This document shows positions 52,847 through 64,000 of a stretch of 64,000 nt of DNA, piece by piece; position 1 is the stretch's first letter, and each line of letters starts with the position of its first letter. Origin of the DNA: Sphingobacteriales bacterium (GTDB lineage: Bacteria; Bacteroidota; Bacteroidia; Chitinophagales; Chitinophagaceae). The stretch is from assembly GCA_003963365.1 (NCBI GenBank), contig RXJG01000006.1, positions 1-64,000 of the forward strand. Direction: 5' to 3'. The notes under the pieces were generated by a model. It searched no databases and was not told the DNA's origin. It was given only the letters and a program-made list of their open reading frames with translations. The translations under genes were made by a program, and so were the position numbers.

Positions 52847-54670
52847 ATGAAGCATTTATCCGTTGTCAATAAATATTTCTGGAAGTATCGCTGGCGTTTC
52901 TTTTTGGGCATCTTCTTCGTAATTGCCTCCAACTATTTTGCTGTACTGGCTCCGCAGGTAACAGGGTTTGTTATTGATAAAGTACAACAACATTTACCGG
53001 GATATAAACCAAAAAACCTGGTGGTGAAGAACGATCCGCTGGTTGACAAGTTTATCAGCCGGACAAGCTCCCTTCATCTCAGTTTTGAAAACATTATTGC
53101 CCTTTGTGGCATTACGCTGTTGTTATTGGCACTTGTCCGTGGCATTTTTATGTTCTTTATGCGACAGACTATTATTGTGATGAGCCGGCATATTGAGTAT
53201 GATCAGAAAAACGAAGTGTATTTACATTACCAGAAACTGGACACCCAATTTTTTAAAACGCATGACACCGGTGACCTGATGAGTCGTATGGCAGAAGATG
53301 TAAGCAGGGTAAGAATGTACACCGGCCCTGCCATCATGTACCTTACCAACCTGGTAGCGGTAATAGTGATGTGCTCTTTTTACATGTGGCATAAAAACCA
53401 GGAGCTTACCCTGTGGGCACTGGCACCTTTACCATTATTGGCCATTACTATCTACTTTGTCAATAATATCATCAATAAAAAAAGTGAACGTATACAGGCT
53501 TTATTATCTGATCTTACTACAAACGCTCAGCAATCTTATTCAGGCATACGGGTGATAAAATCGTATGTACAGGAAAAAGCCATGCTGAAGTTTTTTGATA
53601 AAAACAGCGAAGAATATAAAAACAATGCTCTCGGCCTGGCAAAATTAGAAGCCGTGTATTTCCCGGCTATGGCGTTGATTATTGGCATCAGCATATTACT
53701 CACTATATATAAGGGTGGCCAGTTGCATATTGCCGGTAAGATTGAGTTTGGCGATATTGCTGCCTTTGTGATGTACATTACCATGATGACCTTTCCGGTA
53801 AGTGCAATCGGTTGGGTGGCCAGTATGATACAAAGAGCAGCTGCTTCGCAAAAAAGATTGAATGAGTTTTTACAAACTGTTCCGGCAATACAAAACCCTT
53901 CGGCACCGGTCAGGAAAAAAATAAAGGGTGAAATCCGTTTTGATCATGTTGATTTCATTTATCCCCATACCGGCATTCATGCGTTAAAAGATTTCAATCT
54001 TTCTATTCATAAAGGGCAAAAGATTGCTATTATTGGCAGAACTGGTTCGGGGAAATCAACAGTAGCCCAATTGTTGTTGCGAATGTATGATCCGCAAAAA
54101 GGAATCATTACAGTGGATGGTACCAACATTAAAGAAATGGAGTTGAATAATCTCCGCAACCAGATCAGTTACGTACCACAGGATGTATTTCTTTTCAGTG
54201 ATAGTATAGCCAACAATATCAAATTTGGATTGGAGAAAAATACAGAAGGTGATTACCGCAAGGCTGCACGGCAGGCATCTGTTGAAAAAGATATTGATGG
54301 TTTTGCTGAAAAGTTTGAAACGATGGTAGGCGAACGGGGCGTAACATTAAGTGGCGGACAAAAACAACGGGTCTCCATTGCCAGGGCATTGATCAAAAAT
54401 CCGCAGGTGATTGTATTGGATGATTGTTTGAGTGCCGTGGATGCTAAAACGGAAAAAGAAATTATCAGCCAGCTTCACGAATATCTCCACGATAAAACCG
54501 CTATCATCATCACACACCGCATTTTCAGCCTCTTTGACTTTGATAATATTGTGGTGCTGGACGACGGACGCATAGTTGAACAGGGAACACATAGCGGACT
54601 GCTGCAAAAAGGCGGCTACTATGCAGAGTTATATGCCCTCCAGCAAGAGCAGGAATCTGCTGAAGCCTGA
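52847..54670 (+). CDS. ABC exporter (half-transporter)
   Basis: A 607-residue protein with six membrane helices (about 15-310) and one ATPase domain: Walker A GRTGSGKST (397-405), signature LSGGQ (501-505), Walker B VIVLDDCLSAVD (Asp525-Asp526) and a terminal histidine in IIITHR. After Walker B the catalytic position is Asp, not Glu, as in the degenerate sites of heterodimeric exporters such as TM287. It should therefore need a partner subunit, none of which is next to it, or hydrolyse ATP slowly as a homodimer. Substrate unknown. Confidence 0.92.
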   Translation: MKHLSVVNKYFWKYRWRFFLGIFFVIASNYFAVLAPQVTGFVIDKVQQHLPGYKPKNLVVKNDPLVDKFISRTSSLHLSFENIIALCGITLLLLALVRGIFMFFMRQTIIVMSRHIEYDQKNEVYLHYQKLDTQFFKTHDTGDLMSRMAEDVSRVRMYTGPAIMYLTNLVAVIVMCSFYMWHKNQELTLWALAPLPLLAITIYFVNNIINKKSERIQALLSDLTTNAQQSYSGIRVIKSYVQEKAMLKFFDKNSEEYKNNALGLAKLEAVYFPAMALIIGISILLTIYKGGQLHIAGKIEFGDIAAFVMYITMMTFPVSAIGWVASMIQRAAASQKRLNEFLQTVPAIQNPSAPVRKKIKGEIRFDHVDFIYPHTGIHALKDFNLSIHKGQKIAIIGRTGSGKSTVAQLLLRMYDPQKGIITVDGTNIKEMELNNLRNQISYVPQDVFLFSDSIANNIKFGLEKNTEGDYRKAARQASVEKDIDGFAEKFETMVGERGVTLSGGQKQRVSIARALIKNPQVIVLDDCLSAVDAKTEKEIISQLHEYLHDKTAIIITHRIFSLFDFDNIVVLDDGRIVEQGTHSGLLQKGGYYAELYALQQEQESAEA

Positions 54671-54732
54671 AACGCTTACCCAGAGGTGGTTTGAGGTCAA
54701 ATCATAAAATTTTGCCAATTCGTAGCAAACAT

Positions 54733-54740
54733 TATCTTTG
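54733..54740 (+). promoter_or_regulatory. TAnnTTTG -7 box of the DUF3276 gene
   Basis: TATCTTTG, 45 bases before the GTG start. Confidence 0.6.
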
Positions 54741-54784
54741 TCGCTCATTTAAAAAAAGGCATTATAAACTAAAACTGTACAATT

Positions 54785-55210
54785 GTGGCGTACGACAACA
54801 ATGACAAAAAGATGGAAAGCGTTTACAGCAAACGCATCCGTGCGGGAAAAAGAAGAACTTATTTCTTTGATGTAAGAGCAACCCGTGGTAATGATTATTA
54901 CATCACTATTACTGAAAGCCGTAAGCGTTTTAACGATAACGGTTATGACAGGCACAAAATTTTCCTTTACAAAGAAGACTTCAACAAGTTCATTAAAGGA
55001 TTAACCGAGGCTGTTGATTATGTAAAAACAGAATTAATGCCCGATTTTGACTTTGATGCGTTCAACCACGATAATGTTGAAGCTGAAGGTGGAGATGATC
55101 ATCATGAAGCAGAAACCCCGGCAGCACCTGCGCCTGCTGTTCCTGCTGCAGAACAAGCTCCCGGTGCCGCCAGCAACAGCAGCAGCACTGAAGAAGTAGA
55201 TAAATGGTAA
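54785..55210 (+). CDS. DUF3276/PUR-family nucleic-acid-binding protein
   Basis: A 141-residue protein starting with GTG. Residues about 10-85 (MESVYSKRIRAGKRRTYFFDVRATRGNDYYITITESRKRF) form a PUR repeat, a whirly-like fold that binds single-stranded nucleic acids. The last 55 residues are acidic and Ala/Pro-rich with no fold (EAEGGDDHHEAE, then TPAAPAPAVPAAEQAPG). It is nearly universal in Bacteroidota; its target is unknown. Confidence 0.9.
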   Translation: MAYDNNDKKMESVYSKRIRAGKRRTYFFDVRATRGNDYYITITESRKRFNDNGYDRHKIFLYKEDFNKFIKGLTEAVDYVKTELMPDFDFDAFNHDNVEAEGGDDHHEAETPAAPAPAVPAAEQAPGAASNSSSTEEVDKW

Positions 55211-55231
55211 TACCACTTACAAATATTTCAG

Positions 55232-55256
55232 ACCCCCGGAATTTCCGGGGGTTTTG
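55232..55256 (+). terminator. Terminator of the DUF3276 gene
   Basis: ACCCCCGGAA pairs with TTCCGGGGGT, followed by TTTTGTTGT. Confidence 0.85.
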
Positions 55257-55289
55257 TTGTTTATAGCTGCAATAGGTAAAACGCTTTAA

Positions 55290-57005
<1,716 letters not shown>

Positions 57006-57022
57006 ATTTGAATCTTCGTACT

Positions 57023-57050
57023 AAATCCCGGCTGTTAGCCGGGATTTTTA
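57023..57050 (+). terminator. Terminator of the ABC-F gene
   Basis: AAATCCCGGCT and AGCCGGGATTT around a three-base loop, then TTTATTT. The next 55 bases hold another short G/C hairpin before the convergent MFS gene ends. Confidence 0.82.
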
Positions 57051-57106
57051 TTTGCCCCTTAATCCCCCTCCAGAAGGGGAGATTTTTTTCTCTGTCGACA
57101 AAAAAA

Positions 57107-58360
57107 TTAGAGGGTGCTTATCAGTTCCACATCCTCTTCTTCCACCGCTTCTATACTTGCATTACGTGTAATTACATTTCTTCCCAGCAGGAATACACAT
57201 AACGCACCAATGGAACAGCAAGCCATCACAAAAGTCATAGGTATGGCTGTATTGTTATGAAGGATACTTACAACAGAAGAAGTAGTTGCGCCGATGGCCA
57301 TCTGTATAGCACCCATTAACGCAGAGGCAGTACCGGCATTATGGCCAAAGGATGCCAGTGAAAGAGCAGAAGCGTTAGGAAAGATAAATCCCTGGCAACA
57401 CAGGTAGATGAAGATCATGAAAATGGTAATAAACAAATCGGCCCAGCCTAATACCGTTATCATAACCAGTACAAAGCCAATAATACTCTGGCAAATTAAT
57501 GCTGCTTTAATAATTTGTTCGCTGCTATATGTTTTGAGCAATACACTGTTTACCTGGCTGGCTCCAATCAAACCCATAGCAATCAAAGCAAATATCCATC
57601 CATATTGCCTTTCATTTACTTTATAAATTTCCATAAACACATGTGGCGAACCACCTATGTAGGCATACAGACCGGCAGCTGCTATTGCGGCGGTTAACGC
57701 ATAAGTATAGAACTGTGGGTTTCTGCCAACAGTAATAAAATTGTTGATGATAGGTTTTGGCTTTAATGAAAAATCAGGGTCAGGTTTTTTACTTTCCGGT
57801 AACAGGTAATAGATACCGGCTAAAATAATCAATGCCACCAGTATCAACATTACAAATACAGAACGCCAGCCTGCTAAAGCTGTCACATAGCCACCCAGCG
57901 TTGGCGCAATAATAGGGGAGACCGCCACTACCAGCATTAAAGAGGAAAATACTTTGGCATTTTCTTTTACTTCAAACAAATCTCTTACCATGGCTCTTGC
58001 GGTTACCATTCCTGCACAGCCGCCCAATGCCTGTAGCAAGCGGAAAGCAATGAGCGCATTTACAGAAGTTGATAAAGCGCAACCTACTGATGCCAGCAGA
58101 TAAACAGTTAACCCGGTGTATAAGGGAGTTTTTCTTCCATATCGTTCCAACAACGGGCCGTATAATAATTGTCCCGCAGAGATGCCAATAAAAAAACTGG
58201 ATAATGAAAGTGTAACCTGCGAAACATTGGTATGTAAACCGGCAGCAATATCCGGAAAGGCCGGCAAATACATATCAATCGAGAATGGCCCGATAGCTGT
58301 GAGCATCCCCAGTATCAATATGAGATAGAAATGTTTGCTGAATTTACTGTTTTGCATCAT
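57107..58360 (-). CDS. MFS multidrug efflux transporter, Bcr/CflA type
   Basis: A 417-residue twelve-helix transporter. The Bcr/CflA signature AIGPFSIDMYLPAFPDIAAGL is in helix 1, the motif A-like loop is GPLLERYGRKTPLYTG, and RLLQALGGCAGMVTARAMVRDL is helix 4. It exports drugs such as chloramphenicol or bicyclomycin in relatives. The start MMQNSKF is chosen because the longer frame begins at a promoter-like TACTTTCG. Confidence 0.92.
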   Translation of the reverse strand: MMQNSKFSKHFYLILILGMLTAIGPFSIDMYLPAFPDIAAGLHTNVSQVTLSLSSFFIGISAGQLLYGPLLERYGRKTPLYTGLTVYLLASVGCALSTSVNALIAFRLLQALGGCAGMVTARAMVRDLFEVKENAKVFSSLMLVVAVSPIIAPTLGGYVTALAGWRSVFVMLILVALIILAGIYYLLPESKKPDPDFSLKPKPIINNFITVGRNPQFYTYALTAAIAAAGLYAYIGGSPHVFMEIYKVNERQYGWIFALIAMGLIGASQVNSVLLKTYSSEQIIKAALICQSIIGFVLVMITVLGWADLFITIFMIFIYLCCQGFIFPNASALSLASFGHNAGTASALMGAIQMAIGATTSSVVSILHNNTAIPMTFVMACCSIGALCVFLLGRNVITRNASIEAVEEEDVELISTL

Positions 58361-58379
58361 TGTAAAGCTACGAAAGTAA

Positions 58380-59419
<1,040 letters not shown>

Positions 59420-59544
59420 CTATTTTAAAATTGACAAACCAAAGGTACGCTGAAGAAAAGGGCTGTGGCTAACAAAAAAGAAACAAGTTGTTACGAAATT
59501 CAATCTGCCTGTCATGTTAATGGTATACTGCTTAATATTGCATT

Positions 59545-59856
59545 ATGTTAAAAGGAAAATTAGTTGACGATGAAACCCGTTGTGAACATTATCATTCACC
59601 ACTGGATATTATAGCGATCAAATTCAAATGTTGTGGTGATTATTATCCCTGCTTTGAATGTCACCGGGAATTAACAGATCATCCTGCACAGGTGTGGACA
59701 AAAGAGGAGAGAGATACCAAAGCTATTTTATGCGGCGTGTGTAAAACAGAATTAACCATACAGCAGTATTTTGATTCAGCCAATACCTGTCCGCATTGCA
59801 ACAGTTCCTTTAATCCCAACTGCAGCCGGCATTATCATTTGTACTTTGAACTATAA
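59545..59856 (+). CDS. CHY zinc finger protein
   Basis: A 103-residue protein. The CHY zinc finger is made of CEHYHSPLDIIAIKFKCCGDYYPCFECHREL, then ILCGVCKTELTIQQY and CPHCNSSFNPNCSRHYHLYFE. It contains 11 cysteines and many histidines that bind three zinc ions. In relatives it works in protein-protein contacts or redox sensing. Its gene faces the AraC gene tail to tail. Confidence 0.85.
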   Translation: MLKGKLVDDETRCEHYHSPLDIIAIKFKCCGDYYPCFECHRELTDHPAQVWTKEERDTKAILCGVCKTELTIQQYFDSANTCPHCNSSFNPNCSRHYHLYFEL

Positions 59857-59857
59857 A

Positions 59858-60805
59858 CTAAATACTCCTGAATTTTAACGGAGCCAAAGAAGTATGTTTC
59901 TTAAAGAAATTATTGAAGTGCGTAGTTTCTGTAAAGCCCAATGCATAAGCAATCTCCGATACATTCCAAGGGCTGTGTTTTAATAATATCCTGGCTTCCT
60001 GCAATACTCTTTCGGCTATTATTTGTGAAGTAGTTTTATCTGTTGTTTCTTTTACGGCACGGTTAAGGTGATTCACATGCACATTCAGTTGCGAAGCATA
60101 GTCTGATGCAGAACGTAAACAAACTTTCTGGTGATTATCATCAATAGGAAATTGCCGTTCCAATAATTCTAAAAATAAAGTAGCGATCCGTTGCGATGCA
60201 TTCATTGATTTTATATCGTTGATGATAGCAGAAGGCTGCATCTTTAACGCAAAATGAATTAACTCTAATACCTGTGTACGCAGCACATCATATTTGTGTA
60301 CATAATCAGAACTTAATTCATCAAACATTCGTTGAAAAATGGGATAGACCTGCTGCAACTGTTCATCACTCAATTCAAACACACGGTTACCACCCGGCTG
60401 GTAAACTGCATACTGGTTAAGATTACCAAACTGGTGAAAGAAATGCTGGTCAAAAATGCAAAAAACGCCACCCGTTATTTTATCCAAATGTTCCCACTTA
60501 TAAGGTATCTGCGGATTAGAAAAAGTTAATGCCTGTTTTTCTACTTCATATACTTTATCGGCAAAATATACTTTGCCACTACCTAAGGTAATAGTGATCT
60601 TATAAAAATCACGTCGACTATAAGGAACCGGTTTAGCATGAGCCCCTACATAAGGATCGAGCCGGAATACATTAAAATGACCAATCTCATTTTTAAGATT
60701 ATCAGGCACCCAGTTAAACTTGCGCTGGTAGAACTGTTCTATGGTTTCTACTCTACTCATCTCCCACAAACTTACTGATTTCGTATGTTTATTGATGCCT
60801 GACAT
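59858..60805 (-). CDS. AraC family transcriptional regulator
   Basis: A 315-residue regulator with an N-terminal cupin-like domain (about 40-170) and two C-terminal helix-turn-helix motifs (YASQLNVHVNHLNRAVKETTD and ARILLKHSPWNVSEIAYALGFTETTHFNNFFKKHT). The longer start overlaps the upstream gene by 17 bases; an internal start at 60760 (MSRVETIEQ) is also possible. Regulated genes unknown; the oxidoreductase at 58418 is a candidate. Confidence 0.87.
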   Translation of the reverse strand: MSGINKHTKSVSLWEMSRVETIEQFYQRKFNWVPDNLKNEIGHFNVFRLDPYVGAHAKPVPYSRRDFYKITITLGSGKVYFADKVYEVEKQALTFSNPQIPYKWEHLDKITGGVFCIFDQHFFHQFGNLNQYAVYQPGGNRVFELSDEQLQQVYPIFQRMFDELSSDYVHKYDVLRTQVLELIHFALKMQPSAIINDIKSMNASQRIATLFLELLERQFPIDDNHQKVCLRSASDYASQLNVHVNHLNRAVKETTDKTTSQIIAERVLQEARILLKHSPWNVSEIAYALGFTETTHFNNFFKKHTSLAPLKFRSI

Positions 60806-61556
60806 AATTTTTATTAAAGGAATAAGTAAGCGTCATATTCCATACAAAATCTTTGCTGCCCAATATATTTCCACTAAGGGTTTTATTAATAATGGAAGAA
60901 ACAGCGAAAGGGAAATTTGTTTTACTCAATGTGGCAGCGGAAGTAAAATAAAAACCGTCTCTTTTATCTTGTTTTAAGTAATAGACTTGTGGTGTTAATC
61001 TCAACTTGATATTACCCGGTAAACCGATATTGGAAATATTGCTGTTAAACGTAATAAAATGACTATACCTGGGTGTATTAATGTCAAAGCCAATGGAGAA
61101 CAGGTAATACACACCAACGCTTATATTTTGCGTAATAAAGTAATTGGGGGCCAGTTCACCTGCCAGGAATCGCCGGGTTACCAGTACATCCGTTGAATCA
61201 CCATTAACCAGTAAGCGGTAAGTACGAAAGTTGAAGGCAGGATGAGCTCCGGCTGTTAACCTAAATTTTCCATTGGGTATCACTTTATACCGCCACCAAA
61301 ACAAAAGACTCCATGGCTTACCACCCTCCAGTGCGAATCTTAAATCAGGTTCAAAACTGAGCCTGCCTTTGCCAACGGATAATAAAAAAAATGCAGCAGG
61401 TTTGCCCAATGAAAAAGTAGGCACCAGTGAAATGCCGTTGTTGGTTACATTGATAGACCCGGAGAAATGACTTATATTGTTTGTACTGTCTTTTTTTTGA
61501 GCAAAACCAGTAAACGACAGCAATAAAACAATCAGCAGGAGTGAATACTTATTCAT
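60789..61556 (-). CDS. Probable outer-membrane beta-barrel protein
   Basis: A 255-residue protein with a signal peptide (LLIVLLLSFTGFAQ). The body is a row of amphipathic beta strands (ISLVPTFSLGKPAAFFLLSVGKG, PWSLLFWWRYKVIPNGKFRL, GNIKLRLTPQVYYLKQ) with aromatic girdle residues. No named family. The AraC gene downstream overlaps its end. Confidence 0.65.
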   Translation of the reverse strand: MNKYSLLLIVLLLSFTGFAQKKDSTNNISHFSGSINVTNNGISLVPTFSLGKPAAFFLLSVGKGRLSFEPDLRFALEGGKPWSLLFWWRYKVIPNGKFRLTAGAHPAFNFRTYRLLVNGDSTDVLVTRRFLAGELAPNYFITQNISVGVYYLFSIGFDINTPRYSHFITFNSNISNIGLPGNIKLRLTPQVYYLKQDKRDGFYFTSAATLSKTNFPFAVSSIINKTLSGNILGSKDFVWNMTLTYSFNKNYVRHQ

Positions 61557-61816
61557 TAGTTTGTGTTATTATTACCGGTGCAAAGCAATAATATTTGTAA
61601 TGGCTGATGAAACGAATATCAAAGCAATCTTTACAATTTTCAAACAATGCCAGAGGTTGCTTGAGTGTATTTGAATAAATCCCTGGCCAGGCGACAAATG
61701 ATGGCAGTAGTTCCCGAAGATTATTTGATATTTATCAAACTGATAATTTATCAATCTTTTTATATTTAAAGTTTATACTGTTCACTCTTGTTGTCAATAA
61801 AAACGTTAACTACCAT

Positions 61817-62986
61817 ATGAGTTTAGCCACTACTTCTATTTCCGGTTTTTCTGATTCAAAAAAACATTATCCTATACTGGATGCATTACGTGGCGTGGCC
61901 TCCGTAATGGTAGTTATGTTTCATATTATGGAGACATTTACCGGTGGTGATCATACCAAACAGATTATCAACCACGGGTATATGGCAGTAGATTTCTTTT
62001 TCCTGCTCTCCGGTTTTGTAATTGGCTATGCGTATGATGACCGATGGAATAAAATGAGTTTGGGAGGTTTTTTCAAACGCCGCTTAATACGGCTGCATCC
62101 AATGATTGTTATGGCCATGCTGATTGGGGCAATAACATTTTATTTCCAGGATTGCCAGTACTTTAATAATATAGCTGGTGTGCCGGTGTGGAAATTATTA
62201 CTGGTGATGGTAATTGGCTTCACCTTATTACCGGTACCGCCTTCATTAGATATTCGTGGGTGGACAGAGATGCATCCATTAGTTGGCCCGGCATGGACCC
62301 TCTTCTTTGAATACATTGCTAATATACTGTACGCTTTAATTCTTCGCCGGTTGCCGAATGTTTTACTGGCAATCTTAGTTTTAATAGCAGGAGCTGCGTT
62401 GATTCATTTAGCAGTAACCAGTCCGCAGGGAGATATTATAGGTGGATGGGCTTTAGAACCAACTCAATTACGTATAGGTTTTACCCGGTTGCTGTATCCA
62501 TTCCTCGCTGGTTTATTATTAAGCCGCATTGTAAAACCGGGCAAGATCAATAATGCCTTTTTATTAAGCAGTGTAATATTGATGATCATGCTGGCGATTC
62601 CAAGAATTGGCGGACATGAACAACTTTGGATGAATGGTTTGTATGATTCACTGGTTATCGTTCTTATATTTCCCGTCATTGTTTATATTGGCGCAAGCGG
62701 TGAAGTAAAAGAAGGAATATCTTTTAAGGTAAGCAAGTTCCTTGGCGATATCTCTTATCCTATGTATATCATTCACTATCCTTTTATTTATTTATTTGTG
62801 GCATTTGTAGCCAAACACCCAAAATATGTGGATGGTACATCACCCAATGGATTGCTGATTTTGGTATTAGTAGCTTTGCTGGTATTGTTTGGTACAATCA
62901 TACTGGCTTATATTATTGTGAAGTTTTATGATGTACCGGTAAGGAAATGGCTGACTAAAAAGTTTATGGATAGCAGTGTAAAATAA
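61817..62986 (+). CDS. Acyltransferase family 3 (OafA/YrhL-like)
   Basis: A 389-residue membrane protein with about ten helices. The N-terminus HYPILDALRGVASVMVVMFHI has the RG dipeptide and histidine of the OafA-type family, then MAVDFFFLLSGFVIGYAYDDRW and FFKRRLIRLHPMIVMAM. It should acetylate a cell-envelope sugar. Its C-terminal cytosolic tail KWLTKKFMDSSVK follows the last helix. Confidence 0.88.
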   Translation: MSLATTSISGFSDSKKHYPILDALRGVASVMVVMFHIMETFTGGDHTKQIINHGYMAVDFFFLLSGFVIGYAYDDRWNKMSLGGFFKRRLIRLHPMIVMAMLIGAITFYFQDCQYFNNIAGVPVWKLLLVMVIGFTLLPVPPSLDIRGWTEMHPLVGPAWTLFFEYIANILYALILRRLPNVLLAILVLIAGAALIHLAVTSPQGDIIGGWALEPTQLRIGFTRLLYPFLAGLLLSRIVKPGKINNAFLLSSVILMIMLAIPRIGGHEQLWMNGLYDSLVIVLIFPVIVYIGASGEVKEGISFKVSKFLGDISYPMYIIHYPFIYLFVAFVAKHPKYVDGTSPNGLLILVLVALLVLFGTIILAYIIVKFYDVPVRKWLTKKFMDSSVK

Positions 62987-62996
62987 TTTTGGATAA

Positions 62997-63815
62997 TTAT
63001 TTATCTTTTCCCAGCCACAATAACCCGTCAATAATCAGCCTGTTTTGCATTTCGCTGCTAAACTGAGAGGAGAGTTCTTTATTGGTGCCATGCTCATAGT
63101 CAATATCATTATGTCCCATGTTTACATATAACATACGGTATTTCTTATTCGTCCATACAACGGGATAATAACCACTATGCCATATTTCATAAAGTTTTGG
63201 CCCGGTACCTAATGGAAAACTGGCCGAGTCAATGGACAATAAAATATCAATGTCCTTATTTAACCGCAGATCTTTTTCCCAGCTATACCATTCATTAGCC
63301 GCTGAGCGAAAGGTGAGGGGTAAATGTTTGGTAGCAGGATGTGTACTGTCTTCTACCCGAAGGATGGCAGAGGTTGGGCGCCATGTATTGCCTTTGTACT
63401 GACCAGCACCAATAAATTCATTATGATACCAGTCCCAGTTTTGCGGATAATCAGAAGGTGTTAAAGCAAAACCGGCAAAATGAAAACCCATCCAGCCGCC
63501 ACCGTTGTCCATATACTTTTTAAAGGCGGCTCTTTGTTCCGGTGCGTCGGGTCTTGTATCAAAAAAGAGAATTACCTTATAATTTGAAAGTACCGTGTCA
63601 TTTAATTTACTCCAGTCGTTAGTGGAATCATAAGTGAAATTGTATTGCTTTGAAGCATTGTAAAACCATTTGTTTGCTTCATGTACAAAACTGATATGTG
63701 CGGCATCTTGTTTGGCGGTGAAGAAGCCGAGTACTTTAAAAGAAGATTTTTCCTTTTGAGCGGTTACAGTGCAGTTTATTAAGACAAATAATATACTGGT
63801 AATAATTACTTTCAT
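62997..63815 (-). CDS. ThuA-like exported protein
   Basis: A 272-residue protein with a signal peptide (IITSILFVLINCTVTAQ). Its flavodoxin-like fold, ISFVHEANKWFYN ... YKVILFFDTRPDAPEQRAAFKKYMDNGGGWMGFHFAG, then RVEDSTHPATKHLP and RMLYVNMGHNDIDYEHG, matches ThuA (trehalose utilisation, GATase-like). Substrate unknown; it works outside the cytosol, probably on sugars. Confidence 0.87.
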   Translation of the reverse strand: MKVIITSILFVLINCTVTAQKEKSSFKVLGFFTAKQDAAHISFVHEANKWFYNASKQYNFTYDSTNDWSKLNDTVLSNYKVILFFDTRPDAPEQRAAFKKYMDNGGGWMGFHFAGFALTPSDYPQNWDWYHNEFIGAGQYKGNTWRPTSAILRVEDSTHPATKHLPLTFRSAANEWYSWEKDLRLNKDIDILLSIDSASFPLGTGPKLYEIWHSGYYPVVWTNKKYRMLYVNMGHNDIDYEHGTNKELSSQFSSEMQNRLIIDGLLWLGKDK

Positions 63816-63916
63816 ATGGGTATGAAATTACGATAATACATCCTTCCAAAGGTTTGGTGACTGGATGAAAGTTTTTGGTCAGCATTAAATACACTGTTCT
63901 GACAACCCTTTTTCAC

Positions 63917-63967
63917 CGTCATTGCGAGACTTGCGTAGCTTGTCGTGGCAATCTGCCGATCTGTGTT
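63917..63967. repeat. GTCATTGCGAG-type intergenic repeat
   Basis: GTCATTGCGAGACTTGCG followed by TCGTGGCAATCTGCCG, a common palindromic dispersed repeat; it may continue outside the window. Confidence 0.6.
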
Positions 63968-64000
63968 GGTGCTTCCCCTTCCTCGATTAAACCCACTGCA

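Overview
The window looks like a chromosomal segment of a Bacteroidota bacterium, most likely close to Chitinophagaceae. The reasons are the recurrent TAnnTTTG -7 promoter box with short A/T-rich leaders instead of strong Shine-Dalgarno sites, many Bacteroidota-type lipoproteins and families (SprB repeats, DUF3276/PUR, DUF4382, DUF5777, fused SecDF) and the absence of operons typical of other phyla. No rRNA, tRNA, CRISPR or prophage was recognised.

Layout. (1) 1-2430: dispersed repeats, a small HTH protein, an FN3 protein and an 84-bp tandem hairpin repeat. (2) 2430-11700: an accessory region of mostly single AT-rich genes (methyltransferase, lipoproteins, lipase, EamA transporter, acyltransferase). 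Most genes are separated by a related, structured intergenic element that often begins just after the stop codon with an (R)YnCAACA(T/A) core and ends before the next gene with a GTTGTGC-like core. The same elements return at 16950-18560 and 21450-22000. This resembles a cassette array with attC-like sites, although no integrase is present. (3) 11740-16950: a two-component module (DUF2231 protein, OmpR-type regulator, kinase) with a rubrerythrin-like lipoprotein, a DUF4382 lipoprotein and a VIT1/CCC1 metal transporter. Three 11-bp-spaced TTAAG boxes sit at identical distance from the -7 box of both the regulator operon and the rubrerythrin-like gene. (4) 18650-29300: secreted phosphoesterase, M4 protease plus emfourin inhibitor, M20 peptidase, DinB, DUF3830, cupin-like, alcohol dehydrogenase and TPR genes. 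(5) 29311-30308: an IS200-like/RAYT transposase next to a 49-bp-period palindrome array. (6) 30520-36000: acyl-CoA dehydrogenase, YggS, two M20D amidohydrolases, GNAT. (7) 36000-40150: a leftward cluster of SprB-repeat/cytochrome, DUF5777 barrel, YceI, OB-fold and cytochrome lipoproteins. (8) 40420-63815: mainly core genes: methylmalonyl-CoA mutase, an IscA-like protein, SecDF, serine hydrolase, aminotransferase, RlmK-like methyltransferase, CPBP protease, CoaE, ABC exporter, DUF3276, an asymmetric ABC-F ATPase, MFS, aldo/keto reductase, AraC, acyltransferase and ThuA.

The points most worth following up are the attC-like cassette array, the TTAAG regulon with exact spacing, the transposase-palindrome pair, and the ABC-F protein whose motifs predict one working and one dead ATP site. 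All family assignments rest on reading motifs by eye; no database search was run.
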